Positions 27,600 through 35,271 of a stretch of 64,000 nucleotides of DNA are shown piece after piece. The stretch covers positions 124,001-188,000 of the forward strand of contig NZ_JAGKJJ010000009.1 of NCBI RefSeq assembly GCF_020329505.1, written 5' to 3'. Within the stretch, counting starts at the first letter, position 1. The number at the start of each line of letters is the position of its first letter. Origin of the DNA: Bradyrhizobium semiaridum. GTDB lineage: Bacteria > Pseudomonadota > Alphaproteobacteria > Rhizobiales > Xanthobacteraceae. The position numbers and the translations under genes were made by a program. The notes under the pieces are model-generated. The model ran no database searches. It was not told where the DNA came from and was given only the letters and a program-made list of their open reading frames with translations.

Positions 27600-27664
27600 G
27601 CCCGCATGAGCGACGCGGCATGCGGGACTTTGCGACCGCATATCACGTCGCTCATGCTGGCTAC
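27600..27664. repeat. Palindromic intergenic repeat (REP-like, family 1)
   Basis: GCCCGCATGAGCGACGCGGC near 27600 pairs imperfectly with the sequence ending GTCGCTCATGCTGGC. It belongs to the same type as the copies at 15.4 and 39.1 kb and marks the left edge of the lower-GC accessory stretch. The rest of 27521-27779 holds no gene that I can see. Confidence 0.7.
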
Positions 27665-27779
27665 GCTTGCTAGGTTGGCCTAAGTGTTCTCGGCAGGCGG
27701 TGCCATTTCCGTCACCGGAAGTTGGAGTAGTCTATAGGAGACGCGCGATCTTCAGATCGCCGATCGCCTCGATCAAGCG

Positions 27780-28355
27780 CTACGAACGTGGACAAACTTC
27801 CGGTCGCCCCCTGAGAAGAGCGACATCAGAATGCTTAAGAACCATTCGAAGTTGGTTTGAAAAGTCGGCCGAGGCTGTGATTTGGCGACCATCTAGATAG
27901 CCGCTTACCTTCTGCCGTCCGCCCTTATCATTGGTATAGATTCTTCCCACTACTATATCTCGATTTCTGAAGAGGATTCCAATTCGCAAGTCGATATCCC
28001 AACTTGGTTCCTCATGAAATGAGAGTTGCGACCGACTTATGATCTCGATTATTTCTTGAAAAGCAGAGCCACTGTCCGATTTAATCTCGTAAACACAAGA
28101 GACGCGAGGCAGGTAGCTCTCGTCAACTGACACGCGAAACATCGAGGGATATGGAACAATCATCAATTGCAAGTTTGTAGCCGTTCGGAGCTGCTCAAGC
28201 ATGGAAGCGGGATCAGGCAAGCCCAGCCTTGTTTTTGAAGAATCGCTGTTCGCCGCCCTCGCAAGAACGGTAACAAGAAGCGCAACTACAAGAGCTGAAC
28301 TCAATAGAGAACCTGCACGTCGACGCATCATTGACGATCCGATTTGTTCTCGCAT
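27780..28355 (-). CDS. Membrane-anchored protein of unknown function (accessory region)
   Basis: A 191-aa protein. After MREQIGSSMMRRRAG comes a hydrophobic segment (LLSSALVVALLVTVLARA) that acts as signal or anchor, followed by about 155 mainly polar residues without a motif I know. The ATG at 28355 is chosen because GGAGGTGAGG ends 6 bp upstream. GC content and codon use are clearly below the backbone, which suggests acquired DNA. The ribosome site is part of the decayed repeat unit at 28356-28490, so the gene has been joined to that unit. Nothing identifies a partner. Confidence 0.6.
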   Translation of the reverse strand: MREQIGSSMMRRRAGSLLSSALVVALLVTVLARAANSDSSKTRLGLPDPASMLEQLRTATNLQLMIVPYPSMFRVSVDESYLPRVSCVYEIKSDSGSAFQEIIEIISRSQLSFHEEPSWDIDLRIGILFRNRDIVVGRIYTNDKGGRQKVSGYLDGRQITASADFSNQLRMVLKHSDVALLRGRPEVCPRS

Positions 28356-28490
28356 CTCGACCTCACCTCCGAACAGCGCTACCACATCCACGATCCGCAT
28401 GTTCGTTCCGCTTCTCCATTCCACCGCCAAGAGCCGCGTGCTGCCTCGTTCAATGCGTATGGCGACGATGTAATCGGCCAGCACCTGCAG
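28356..28490 (-). repeat. Decayed repeat unit, copy 1
   Basis: The minus strand encodes VLADYIVAIRIERGSTRLLA followed by VEWRSGTNMRIVDVVALFGG. The same C-terminal signature (..GT.MRIVDVVAP.GG.VEM) recurs at 29148-29225 and, with a small deletion, at 29772-29895. It looks like the end of one ancestral gene copied three times. Here it overlaps the end of the PIN frame. Confidence 0.6.
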
Positions 28491-28773
28491 CGCGACGCCG
28501 ATCAGGCGGATAAGAGGGAGTGTCGACTGTAACACCCCGACCTGCGTGAGCAGTGATCCAATTGTCAACTTTGATATCTGTTGGATGACTTGGGTTTGAC
28601 GACACCTCGTTCTGAACGGTGGCGGTGATCACCACCTCTCGTCCCATAGTGAGGAGCAAGTCTAGCTTGTCGGCTTTTGCGAGCGATATTAGGGTTGCGG
28701 AATCAACAATCAGTCGCCCGCCGTAAGCGGTCTTAACAAGACCGGTATTATAGATAAAATCATTCTGGGCCAT
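28450..28773 (-). pseudogene. PIN-domain (VapC-like) protein, 3' end lost
   Basis: The frame encodes 107 residues. Residues 20-85 resemble the first half of a PIN ribonuclease domain (LIVDSATLISLAKADKLDLL with D24, then VVITATVQNEV with E56). After about residue 85 the reading frame runs into unrelated sequence (repeat copy 1), and the later acidic residues needed for a PIN active site are missing. PIN proteins are normally 130-160 residues. It starts at the ATG at 28773, 27 bp after the 87-aa gene, the spacing expected of a toxin-antitoxin pair. It is likely inactive. Confidence 0.6.
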
Positions 28774-28800
28774 TTTGGCTCGGAGCAGCTAGGGTAGACT

Positions 28801-29064
28801 TCAGATTGAAAGTCCAAGTTCGCGCCGAGCTGCCCTGCGAAGTTCTGTGATCAGAGAGCCGGTATCAAAGGTATGCAAGGCGCCATATCGAGCTCCTACG
28901 AAATCTTCGACCAACATTGAGATGGAGGGCAGCTTGGCCGACCCATCTTCATGGAGTTGATTGACCTCACGGTCCTTCAGGCTTGCCCAAAGGACCTCAT
29001 CTCGCCGCGCCATCCGGACAAGTTCAGCGATTTGCTCGTTCGTCATCAGTACTGCGCGGACCAT
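28801..29064 (-). CDS. 87-aa protein, paralog B, upstream of a PIN remnant
   Basis: An 87-aa protein starting MVRAVLMTNEQIAELVRMAR and containing LPSISMLVEDFVGARYGALH. GGGAGG lies 6 bp before the ATG at 29064. By hand alignment 53 of 87 positions are identical to the protein at 29406-29669, with no gaps. A PIN-domain frame begins 27 bp downstream, so an antitoxin role is possible, but I recognise no DNA-binding motif and no known antitoxin family. Both paralogs keep full frames, which argues that they are still under selection. Confidence 0.68.
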   Translation of the reverse strand: MVRAVLMTNEQIAELVRMARRDEVLWASLKDREVNQLHEDGSAKLPSISMLVEDFVGARYGALHTFDTGSLITELRRAARRELGLSI

Positions 29065-29147
29065 CTCGGGCCTCCCTTTCGTGACTTTCCTAAGATAGTA
29101 GGAATCTTTTTTCGGCGGCTTCGCATAGTCTCTCTCACATCTCCACC

Positions 29148-29225
29148 GCACCTCCGATCGGCGCCACAACATCAACAATCCGCATCTTCGTCTCCCTCTT
29201 CCATCGGCCGCGGAGAGCCGCGACC
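29148..29225 (-). repeat. Decayed repeat unit, copy 2
   Basis: The minus strand reads RWKRETKMRIVDVVAPIGG, ending in AVEM and a stop, the same C-terminal signature as copies 1 and 3. It lies about 85 bp upstream of the 87-aa paralog B and is fused on its other side to the transposase fragment at 29218-29286. Confidence 0.55.
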
Positions 29226-29286
29226 GTTGCCGCTGGGTGACGTGGTGCGGATGGTCGGGGATGATGACACGGGCGAGGCGGGCCAT
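29218..29286 (-). mobile_element. Fragment of a REP-associated (Y1, IS200-like) transposase
   Basis: The frame from the ATG at 29286 reads MARLARVIIPDHPHHVTQR, the standard N-terminus of REP-associated tyrosine transposases. It then breaks off into repeat copy 2. The catalytic HUH and tyrosine region is absent, so this is a remnant only about 20 codons long. Confidence 0.6.
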
Positions 29287-29405
29287 GTGGGATGATGCTG
29301 GCGATGATGTCCGGAGTCCATTGAATGCACCGTCACCGCAATTCTTAACAAGACCGGTATTACAGAAAAATTGGAGATTTCCACCTCGACGCCGGATCGC
29401 AAGGT

Positions 29406-29669
29406 TTAGGCCGGCAACCCAAGCTCTTGTCGGATTGGCAACCGAAGCGCGACTATCAGGGAGCCGATTGCATAGTTGTGCGAGGCGCCACATCGCTCTT
29501 TGACAAAATCCTCGACCAATATGGAAATCGATGGGATCTTAACCGATCCGTCCTGGTTGAATTGATCAAGTTCGCGATCCTTGAGTGCCGCCCAAAGCGT
29601 GTGGTCTCGCCGTGCAATTTCGACGAGCTCCGCGATCTGCTGCTTGGACATCATCGTTGCGCGAACCAT
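29406..29669 (-). CDS. 87-aa protein, paralog A
   Basis: An 87-aa protein (MVRATMMSKQQIAELVEIAR, then IPSISILVEDFVKERCGASH) closely related to the one at 28801-29064. GAAGAG lies about 8 bp before the ATG at 29669. Its downstream PIN partner has been lost: only a 20-bp stretch identical to the start of the PIN gene remains at 29343-29362, after which the sequence changes to transposase remnant. The function is unknown. The preserved frame without its partner is notable. Confidence 0.65.
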   Translation of the reverse strand: MVRATMMSKQQIAELVEIARRDHTLWAALKDRELDQFNQDGSVKIPSISILVEDFVKERCGASHNYAIGSLIVALRLPIRQELGLPA

Positions 29670-29771
29670 TTTGATCTCTTCAGTTCACTGTACTCAGCCA
29701 GAGAGGATCAGATTTCACCGGACTATTTGGACTAGTTTGCGCTATTATCGAGCGCATTTGCACGTATCTCC

Positions 29772-29895
29772 GGCTCATCTCCAACGGTGCCACCCCACGA
29801 TCTGCATGTCGGTTCCGCTCTTCAATTCCAACGCCGAGAGCCCCGTGTTGCGTGCATCAATGCGTTTGGCGATGATGTCATCGGCCAGCGTTGCG
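29772..29895 (-). repeat. Decayed repeat unit, copy 3
   Basis: The minus strand reads LADDIIAKRIDARNTGLSAL then ELKSGTDMQIV, parallel to copy 1. The frame is then broken by an apparent 4-bp loss just before the conserved end (GTGGGGTGGCACCG against an expected GTGGATGTGGTGGCACCG). It lies 103 bp upstream of the 87-aa paralog A. Confidence 0.55.
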
Positions 29896-30523
29896 AGACA
29901 TCAGCTAGATACTAGAACACTGCCCTTGCTGCGCACAGCACGACCCGTTCGCTCCGAGACGCGCTAAAGCAGTTCATCCTAGATGAAGCCTTGGATCCCG
30001 GACCGGATTTGGCGGAGGGGCCGAAATGTCCCGGAATGCTAGCGACTAAGACCTCAACCCTCGCAGAGGCAGCGTATACAAATAGAAACAAACGGCACAA
30101 GTGGAAAAGTAGATCGCGCCGTCAGAGACACGTTGAAGCTGTGTTTGGCTCGGTTAAGCTTTTGCCGGGGCAAACCGCCTGAGCGCGGCGACGGAGCCGT
30201 CCGCAGGAATTTAATCAGTGAGTTGCCCGACGACGCAAGCCCCCGCGGTGAAAATATTTCGCTTTTTCGTAATCGGGGTTTGGTGTATGAATCCTCTCGT
30301 CTCACCCAATCGAGGGGCGCTGCGCATCGTCACGGTGTTGCGGTGAGATGCGGTGGACGCCGCGCGTGTCAGCGACGACAGCACGCGAGGCGGACGGTGA
30401 AATCGTGCAGGCCGGACGCCCTAGCGGCAGGTGTCCTCTCGCTCGATGCAATTGCGTCTTGCGAGGGCGGTGACAACAAAGCCCAGTCTCGCCGGGGTAA
30501 GCACGTATAAGCCGTAACCCATC

Positions 30524-30632
30524 GCGCAGGGAAAGCCGGGTTGCTTCCGGTTACACCTGTGGTCCTACCCCCGTGCTTTCTACCCATCGCACGGGGCCCA
30601 TGGGTGCGATCGGCACCCGGCTTTCCCTGCGC
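30524..30632. repeat. 109-bp cruciform-type repeat
   Basis: GCGCAGGGAAAGCCGGGT (30524-30541) and its exact complement (30615-30632) form 18-bp arms. An inner stem of CCCCGTGC and GCACGGGG is nested inside. I recognise similar sequence from other Bradyrhizobium intergenic regions. No open frame is associated with it. Confidence 0.8.
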
Positions 30633-30792
30633 CCTCCGTTCTCGAAGGGCGAAACGAAATGCAAAGCTCGGACAAATCATGTCGCGAGAACGCGACCCTA
30701 TATCCCCAAACTCTGCCGTCATCGCCGGCTCGACCAGGTCAAGCCGGGCGATGACACCGCGTTGTTTGGCAGACCCTGCGAAACCAAACTCC

Positions 30793-30918
30793 GTGTCGTC
30801 CCGGCGAAGGCCGGGACCCATAACCACGAATGTCAGTTGGTTCGCGGCGCTAGGGCCACAGCTTTCTTCAACAACTCAACCCAGTGGTTATGGGTCCCGG
30901 CCTTCGCCGGGACGACAC
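30793..30918. repeat. 126-bp element with perfect 35-bp inverted repeats
   Basis: The left arm (30793-30827, beginning GTGTCGTCCCGGCGAAGGCC) and right arm (30884-30918) are perfect complements over 35 bp around a 56-bp centre. The arms themselves contain the palindrome GTCCCGGC...GCCGGGAC. A shorter related element lies at 55609-55733. This size and symmetry fit a non-autonomous miniature element or an amplified REP pair. Confidence 0.85.
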
Positions 30919-30954
30919 GCGGGGAGAGAGCGCGCGTCGCAGAACGCAGCCCGC

Positions 30955-31401
30955 CTACGCCGGCTGCTTCGCCTTGGCCTCGATCTGGCCGATCGCATCG
31001 ACCACGGCATCGAACGTCAACAGGGTCGACGCATGGCGGGCCTTGTAGTCGCGCACCGGTTCGAGCAGGGCGATGTCGGCCCATTTGCCGCCGGCGGGCG
31101 GCTGGCCGTTGTCCTTCAGCATCTTGCGGACGGTCTCGCGCAATTCGCGCAGTTCGTCAGCGGTCGAGCCCACCACGTGGCTCGCCATGATCGAGGAGGA
31201 GGCCTGGCCGAGCGCGCAAGCCTTCACGTCATGGGCGAAGTCGGTCACCACGCCGCCGTCCATCTTGAGGTCGACCTTCACGGTCGAGCCGCACAGCTTG
31301 GAATGGGCGGTGGCGCTGGCGTCGGGATCCTTGAGCCGCCCGAGGCGCGGAATATTGCCGGCCAACTCGATGATCCGCTTGTTGTAAATGTCGTTCAGCA
31401 T
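30955..31401 (-). CDS. IscU/SufU-like iron-sulfur cluster scaffold protein
   Basis: A 148-aa protein of the IscU/NifU N-terminal family (MLNDIYNKRIIELAGNIPRL). Two of the usual three cluster-ligand cysteines are present (HSKLCGSTVKV and VKACALGQASSS). The third position reads YKARHASTLLTF, where a histidine stands in place of the expected cysteine. The start is the ATG at 31401. It is divergent from folE, 272 bp away. It probably takes part in iron-sulfur cluster assembly or carriage in the cytoplasm, perhaps in a specialised way given the ligand change. Confidence 0.85.
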   Translation of the reverse strand: MLNDIYNKRIIELAGNIPRLGRLKDPDASATAHSKLCGSTVKVDLKMDGGVVTDFAHDVKACALGQASSSIMASHVVGSTADELRELRETVRKMLKDNGQPPAGGKWADIALLEPVRDYKARHASTLLTFDAVVDAIGQIEAKAKQPA

Positions 31402-31673
31402 GGGCAGGGGCCTGGTTCCGGCGGGGCCGGGCGCCTTCGGGCGCACGCGCGTTCCTGGGGCGCGCGCACGCTCTTGGCGGCTGGGTTTCACCGTCCTATA
31501 TATGAACAGCATCGGCGGAAACATAGCCCGGCCATGCAGCCGCTGCGGCCCACCTCCGCCGCAACGGTGCTACCATTACGGACTCAGGCGCCCGGCGGCA
31601 CGAAAAATCCGCCCCGTCTGCCCGGTGACACATCCGGCCCAGTATTTTGCCAGGCCGGTCGAACGGAGAAGAC

Positions 31674-32366
31674 ATGGACGCCTTGATCAAATCGATCCGC
31701 CCCACCAAGCCGACCGACAAGACCGCCGAGCCCCGCCAGGGCGAGCTCGATCCTTCCGAATTCATGGCCGTCGCGGTCCGCGCCGACCAGCCGCGCCCGT
31801 CGCGGGCGGAGGCCGAGGCGGCGGTGAAGACGCTGCTCAGCTATATCGGCGAGAACACCGCCCGCGAGGGCCTGCTCGATACGCCGCGCCGCGTCGTCGA
31901 GGCCTATGACGAGCTCTATCAGGGCTATCATCAGTGCCCGGCCGAGGTGCTGAACCGCACCTTTGGCGAGACCGCCGGCTACGACGATTTCGTGCTGATC
32001 CGCGACATCGAGTTCACCTCGCAGTGCGAGCATCACATGATGCCGTTCTACGGCAAGGCGCATATCGCCTATACGCCGGTGGAGCGCGTGGTCGGCCTGT
32101 CCAAGCTGGCGCGGCTGACCGACATCTTCGCCCGCCGCCTGCAGACCCAGGAGCATCTCACCGCGCAGATCGCGGCGGCGATCGACGAGATCCTGAAGCC
32201 GCGCGGCGTTGCAGTGCTGATCGAGGCGGAGCATACCTGCATGTCGGTCCGCGGCGTCGCCAAGCATGGCGCCTCGACCTTCACCAGCCGCTTCACCGGC
32301 ATGTTCCGCGACAATCCGGCGGAGCAGCAGCGCTTCCTGTCCCTGGTGCGAGGACCTAACCGGTAA
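31674..32366 (+). CDS. folE: GTP cyclohydrolase I
   Basis: A 230-aa type I GTP cyclohydrolase, the first enzyme of tetrahydrofolate synthesis (GTP to 7,8-dihydroneopterin triphosphate). Zinc ligands are in [18 protein letters not shown] and [12 protein letters not shown]. The family motif [19 protein letters not shown] is intact, as is the C-terminal [12 protein letters not shown]. The first 45 residues are a variable extension. The ATG at 31674 has GGAGA 6 bp upstream. hisI follows 28 bp downstream, so the two are probably co-transcribed. Confidence 0.97.
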   Translation: MDALIKSIRPTKPTDKTAEPRQGELDPSEFMAVAVRADQPRPSRAEAEAAVKTLLSYIGENTAREGLLDTPRRVVEAYDELYQGYHQCPAEVLNRTFGETAGYDDFVLIRDIEFTSQCEHHMMPFYGKAHIAYTPVERVVGLSKLARLTDIFARRLQTQEHLTAQIAAAIDEILKPRGVAVLIEAEHTCMSVRGVAKHGASTFTSRFTGMFRDNPAEQQRFLSLVRGPNR

Positions 32367-32394
32367 CCTCGCAGATTTTCGAGCGAGGTTTTTC

Positions 32395-32823
32395 GTGTCC
32401 GCATCGAGCCACGATCACGACCGCGAGGAGGGGCTGGCGTTCCAGCCCAAATTCGACGGGGCCGGTCTCGTCACCTGCGTCGCGACCGATGTCGCGAGCG
32501 GCGACGTGTTGATGGTCGCGCACATGAACGACGAGGCGCTGCGCAAGACGATTGCGACCGGCGAGGGCTGGTATTTCAGCCGCTCGCGCAATGCGCTGTG
32601 GCGCAAAGGCGAGAGTTCCGGCCAGACCCAGCGCGTCGTTGAGATCCGGATGGACTGCGACCAGGACGCGGTGTGGCTCAAGGTCGAGCAGATCGGCGCG
32701 GCCTGCCATACCGGGCGGCGCTCCTGCTTCTATCGCGCGGTGACGGACGAGGGCGGGGCGGTCAGCCTGGCCTTTGTCGACGCCGACCGGCTGTTCGATC
32801 CGGCCGAGGTCTACCGCAAGTGA
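32395..32823 (+). CDS. hisI: Phosphoribosyl-AMP cyclohydrolase
   Basis: A 142-aa HisI protein for the third step of histidine synthesis. The metal-binding motifs are clear: [16 protein letters not shown] and [12 protein letters not shown] hold the Asp and Cys ligands, and [20 protein letters not shown] is the family signature. There is no fused HisE domain. The start is the GTG at 32395, with GCGAGG 6 bp upstream. It follows folE by 28 bp, as is common in related genomes. Confidence 0.96.
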   Translation: MSASSHDHDREEGLAFQPKFDGAGLVTCVATDVASGDVLMVAHMNDEALRKTIATGEGWYFSRSRNALWRKGESSGQTQRVVEIRMDCDQDAVWLKVEQIGAACHTGRRSCFYRAVTDEGGAVSLAFVDADRLFDPAEVYRK

Positions 32824-32910
32824 TGCTTAACGTGCCATTAACCATAATTGCGGCAACCTGACACCACATGGGCACCGATCACCGGTGCCCGGGCAAGGCA
32901 CCGGACGAGG

Positions 32911-33918
32911 ATGGCGGTCGACACACTCAATGCCTCGGCTGCGGCAGGTGTCGATCCCTCGCGCCTGAAGATCGCAAGCTCGATCAGGCAGGCCGCGTCG
33001 ACGACCGGCACGAGCTTCCAGTATCTGCTCACCACCGCGAAGATGGAATCCAATTTCAATGCGCGGGCCGGGGCCTCGACCTCGTCGGCGCATGGACTGT
33101 TCCAGTTCATCGACCAGACCTGGCTCGGCACCGTCAAGGAAGCTGGCAGCCAGCTCGGCTACGGCAGATATGCCGACGCCATCACGAAAAATTCCGACGG
33201 CAGCTATTCGGTCAGCGACGCCTCCGCGCGCAACGCGATCATGAAGCTGCGCGACGATCCGGATGCGGCGTCGGCGATGGCGGGGGTGCTGACGCAATCC
33301 AACAGCTTCAAGCTGACCGGCAAGATCGGCCGCCGCCCGACCGACGCCGAGCTCTACATGGCGCACTTCATGGGCGTCGGCGGCGCCGGCAGGCTGATCT
33401 CGAGCGCCGAGGATTCCCCTGGCGCCAATGCGGCGGCGATGTTTCCGAAGGCGGCCGCCGCCAACCAGTCGATCTTCTACGACAAGTCGGGCAACGCGCG
33501 CAGCGTCTCGCAGGTCTATTCGGTCTTGACCACGCGCTATGTCGCGGCCGCCAATTCGCAGGACACGCGCACGGCGTTCGCGGCCGCGGGCGGCGGCGAC
33601 ACCATGAGCCCGTATGCGGTCGCCGGCGCAGCGCCGACACCGGCGCTGACCATGGACACCGCGTCCTATCTCTCGACCTTCCCCGATGCCCGCGCGGCAG
33701 CGCCGGTCGGCGCGACCACCGCGACCGCATCGGCGATGCAGCAGGCGCCGATGTTCCGCTCGCTGTACCAGGGCGGCGATCGTCCGCAGCCGATTTCGCC
33801 GGCGGTGCAGGAATTGTGGGGCGGCTCGTCTTCGCTGACCGCGTCCGCGACGCCGCAGGTTCGCGCCCCCGGCCGGCTCGACCTGTTCAGCGATCCGAGC
33901 GGCAGCTACAGCGGCTAG
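32911..33918 (+). CDS. Lytic transglycosylase-like (SLT) protein
   Basis: A 335-aa protein whose N-terminal 150 residues are a lysozyme-like SLT domain. The catalytic glutamate is in YLLTTAKMESNFNARAGAS, followed by SAHGLFQFIDQTWLGTVK. The C-terminal half is Ala/Pro/Ser-rich and of low complexity. No classical signal peptide is seen after the ATG at 32911, so it may leave the cell by another route, for example as an appendage-assembly factor; this is inference. It starts 87 bp after hisI but has its own upstream space. Confidence 0.87.
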   Translation: MAVDTLNASAAAGVDPSRLKIASSIRQAASTTGTSFQYLLTTAKMESNFNARAGASTSSAHGLFQFIDQTWLGTVKEAGSQLGYGRYADAITKNSDGSYSVSDASARNAIMKLRDDPDAASAMAGVLTQSNSFKLTGKIGRRPTDAELYMAHFMGVGGAGRLISSAEDSPGANAAAMFPKAAAANQSIFYDKSGNARSVSQVYSVLTTRYVAAANSQDTRTAFAAAGGGDTMSPYAVAGAAPTPALTMDTASYLSTFPDARAAAPVGATTATASAMQQAPMFRSLYQGGDRPQPISPAVQELWGGSSSLTASATPQVRAPGRLDLFSDPSGSYSG

Positions 33919-34060
33919 CGGCTCCCCGGCCTGCGGGCCTTAACGAAACGTCAATAATCCCAAACGTTTATGGTGAACCCTTTGTTAAGCGTCATGGTTT
34001 ATTTTTCCTTGTAGTGGCGTCGCATACCGGCGCCGTCTCGTTGCGTAAGCCGGCAGGACC

Positions 34061-35239
34061 ATGATCGTTCGGCAGTTCATTAGTTGGATTAGGACCGCTC
34101 CCGCAGGCGAGCGGGCAGAGGCGACGCGGGCCCTGGCACGAGCCTGGCTCATTTCAGACCTCTCCGAAGACGACCGCATCGCAGCCGAAGGCGCGCTGCT
34201 GATGCTGCTCGACGATCCATCGCCGCTGGTGCGCCAGGCGATGGCCGAGGTGTTCGCCCGCAGCGCCGATGCGCCGGCAGCCATCGTGCGGGCATTGTCA
34301 GCCGACCAGGTCGCGATCGCGCTGCCGGTGCTGGAACATTCTCCGCTCTTGATCGATGCCGATCTCGTCGACATCGTCGCGACCGGCTCCGACGAGATGC
34401 AATGCGCGATCGCGCGCCGCATCGACCTGCCGCCCTCCGTCGCCGCCGCGATCGCCGAGGTCGGCTCGGCGGCGGCGGCGCTGGAACTGATCGAGAATCC
34501 CTATGCAGGGCTCGCGCCGTTCACGTGGGACCGTATCGTCGAGCGGCACGGCCATCTCGCCGCGATCCGCGAGTCCATGCTGCAACTCGAGGACCTGCCG
34601 TCGGCGACGCGGATGGCGCTGGTCGCAAAGCTCTCCGACACGCTGGCGCAGTTCGTGGTGGCGCGGAACTGGCTCGGCGCCGACCGTGCCGAACGGATCG
34701 CCGGCGAGGCGCGGGAGCGCTCCACGATCAACATCGCCGCGCGCGCCTTCGGCGATGACATGCAGAGCCTGATCACCCATCTGCGCGCCAGCGGCCAGCT
34801 CACCGCGGGCCTGATCCTGCGCGCGCTGTTGTCGGGCAATCTCGATTTGTTCGGCGCAGCGCTCGCCGAACTGTCCGGGCTGCCTTGCGGGCGCGTCTCG
34901 GCGCTGCTGAACGATCGCGGCGGCAGCGGGCTGCAGGCGCTGCTGCGCAAGGCGGGCCTGCCGGAATCCACCTACGCCGCGTTCCGTGTCGCGCTCGAGG
35001 CCAGCCAAGAGATCGGCTTCGTCGACTCTGGCGAGGGCGCGGCGCGGCTGCACCGGCGGATGGTGGAGCGGGTGCTGACCCATTGTGAAACCGACCATTC
35101 GGCCGCCGAGCCGCTGCTGATCCTGCTGCGGCGGTTCGCGACGGAATCGGCGCGGGAAGATGCGCGCATGTTCTGCGACGAGATCGCGGCGGAAGATGCC
35201 ATCGCACCGCTGCCCTATGACGACCTGATCGCGGCCTAG
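34061..35239 (+). CDS. DUF2336 domain protein
   Basis: A 392-aa, almost wholly helical protein of the DUF2336 family. It contains LIRTAPAGERAEATRALARA-like opening helices, SPLVRQAMAEVFARSADAP and SPLLIDADLVDIVATGSDEM, which are HEAT-like repeats. The family is confined to Alphaproteobacteria and has been proposed to act as a phosphorelay modulator. That fits its neighbour genes, an Hpt protein and a receiver-domain protein, which lie just downstream on the opposite strand (32 bp between the stops). The ATG at 34061 has AGGA 2-6 bp upstream. Confidence 0.85.
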   Translation: MIVRQFISWIRTAPAGERAEATRALARAWLISDLSEDDRIAAEGALLMLLDDPSPLVRQAMAEVFARSADAPAAIVRALSADQVAIALPVLEHSPLLIDADLVDIVATGSDEMQCAIARRIDLPPSVAAAIAEVGSAAAALELIENPYAGLAPFTWDRIVERHGHLAAIRESMLQLEDLPSATRMALVAKLSDTLAQFVVARNWLGADRAERIAGEARERSTINIAARAFGDDMQSLITHLRASGQLTAGLILRALLSGNLDLFGAALAELSGLPCGRVSALLNDRGGSGLQALLRKAGLPESTYAAFRVALEASQEIGFVDSGEGAARLHRRMVERVLTHCETDHSAAEPLLILLRRFATESAREDARMFCDEIAAEDAIAPLPYDDLIAA

Positions 35240-35271
35240 CCTAGGCCGCTTCTCACCGACACATAAGCGCG

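Larger units (their letters stand above)
29670..30954. other. Gene-free stretch of about 1.3 kb made of repeats
   Basis: No protein gene is supported here. From left to right it holds repeat copy 3 (29772-29895), an AT-richer stretch without features to about 30160, a segment (about 30160-30510) that resembles recurrent bradyrhizobial intergenic DNA, and two long inverted repeats (30524-30632 and 30793-30918). Between these lies a smaller palindrome, GTCATCGCCGGCTCGACC with its partner near 30740. Confidence 0.6.

Noticed and set aside
27780..28355. Longer form of the 191-aa protein starting at 28568
   Set aside because: The extra N-terminal residues come from the decayed repeat unit and from sequence overlapping the PIN frame, and an excellent ribosome site precedes the ATG at 28355.
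28450..28773. Active VapC-type toxin
   Set aside because: The domain is cut after about residue 85 and lacks the later acidic active-site residues.
30054..30305. 83-codon minus-strand frame
   Set aside because: It lies in repeat-type intergenic DNA, with no ribosome site and no recognisable features.
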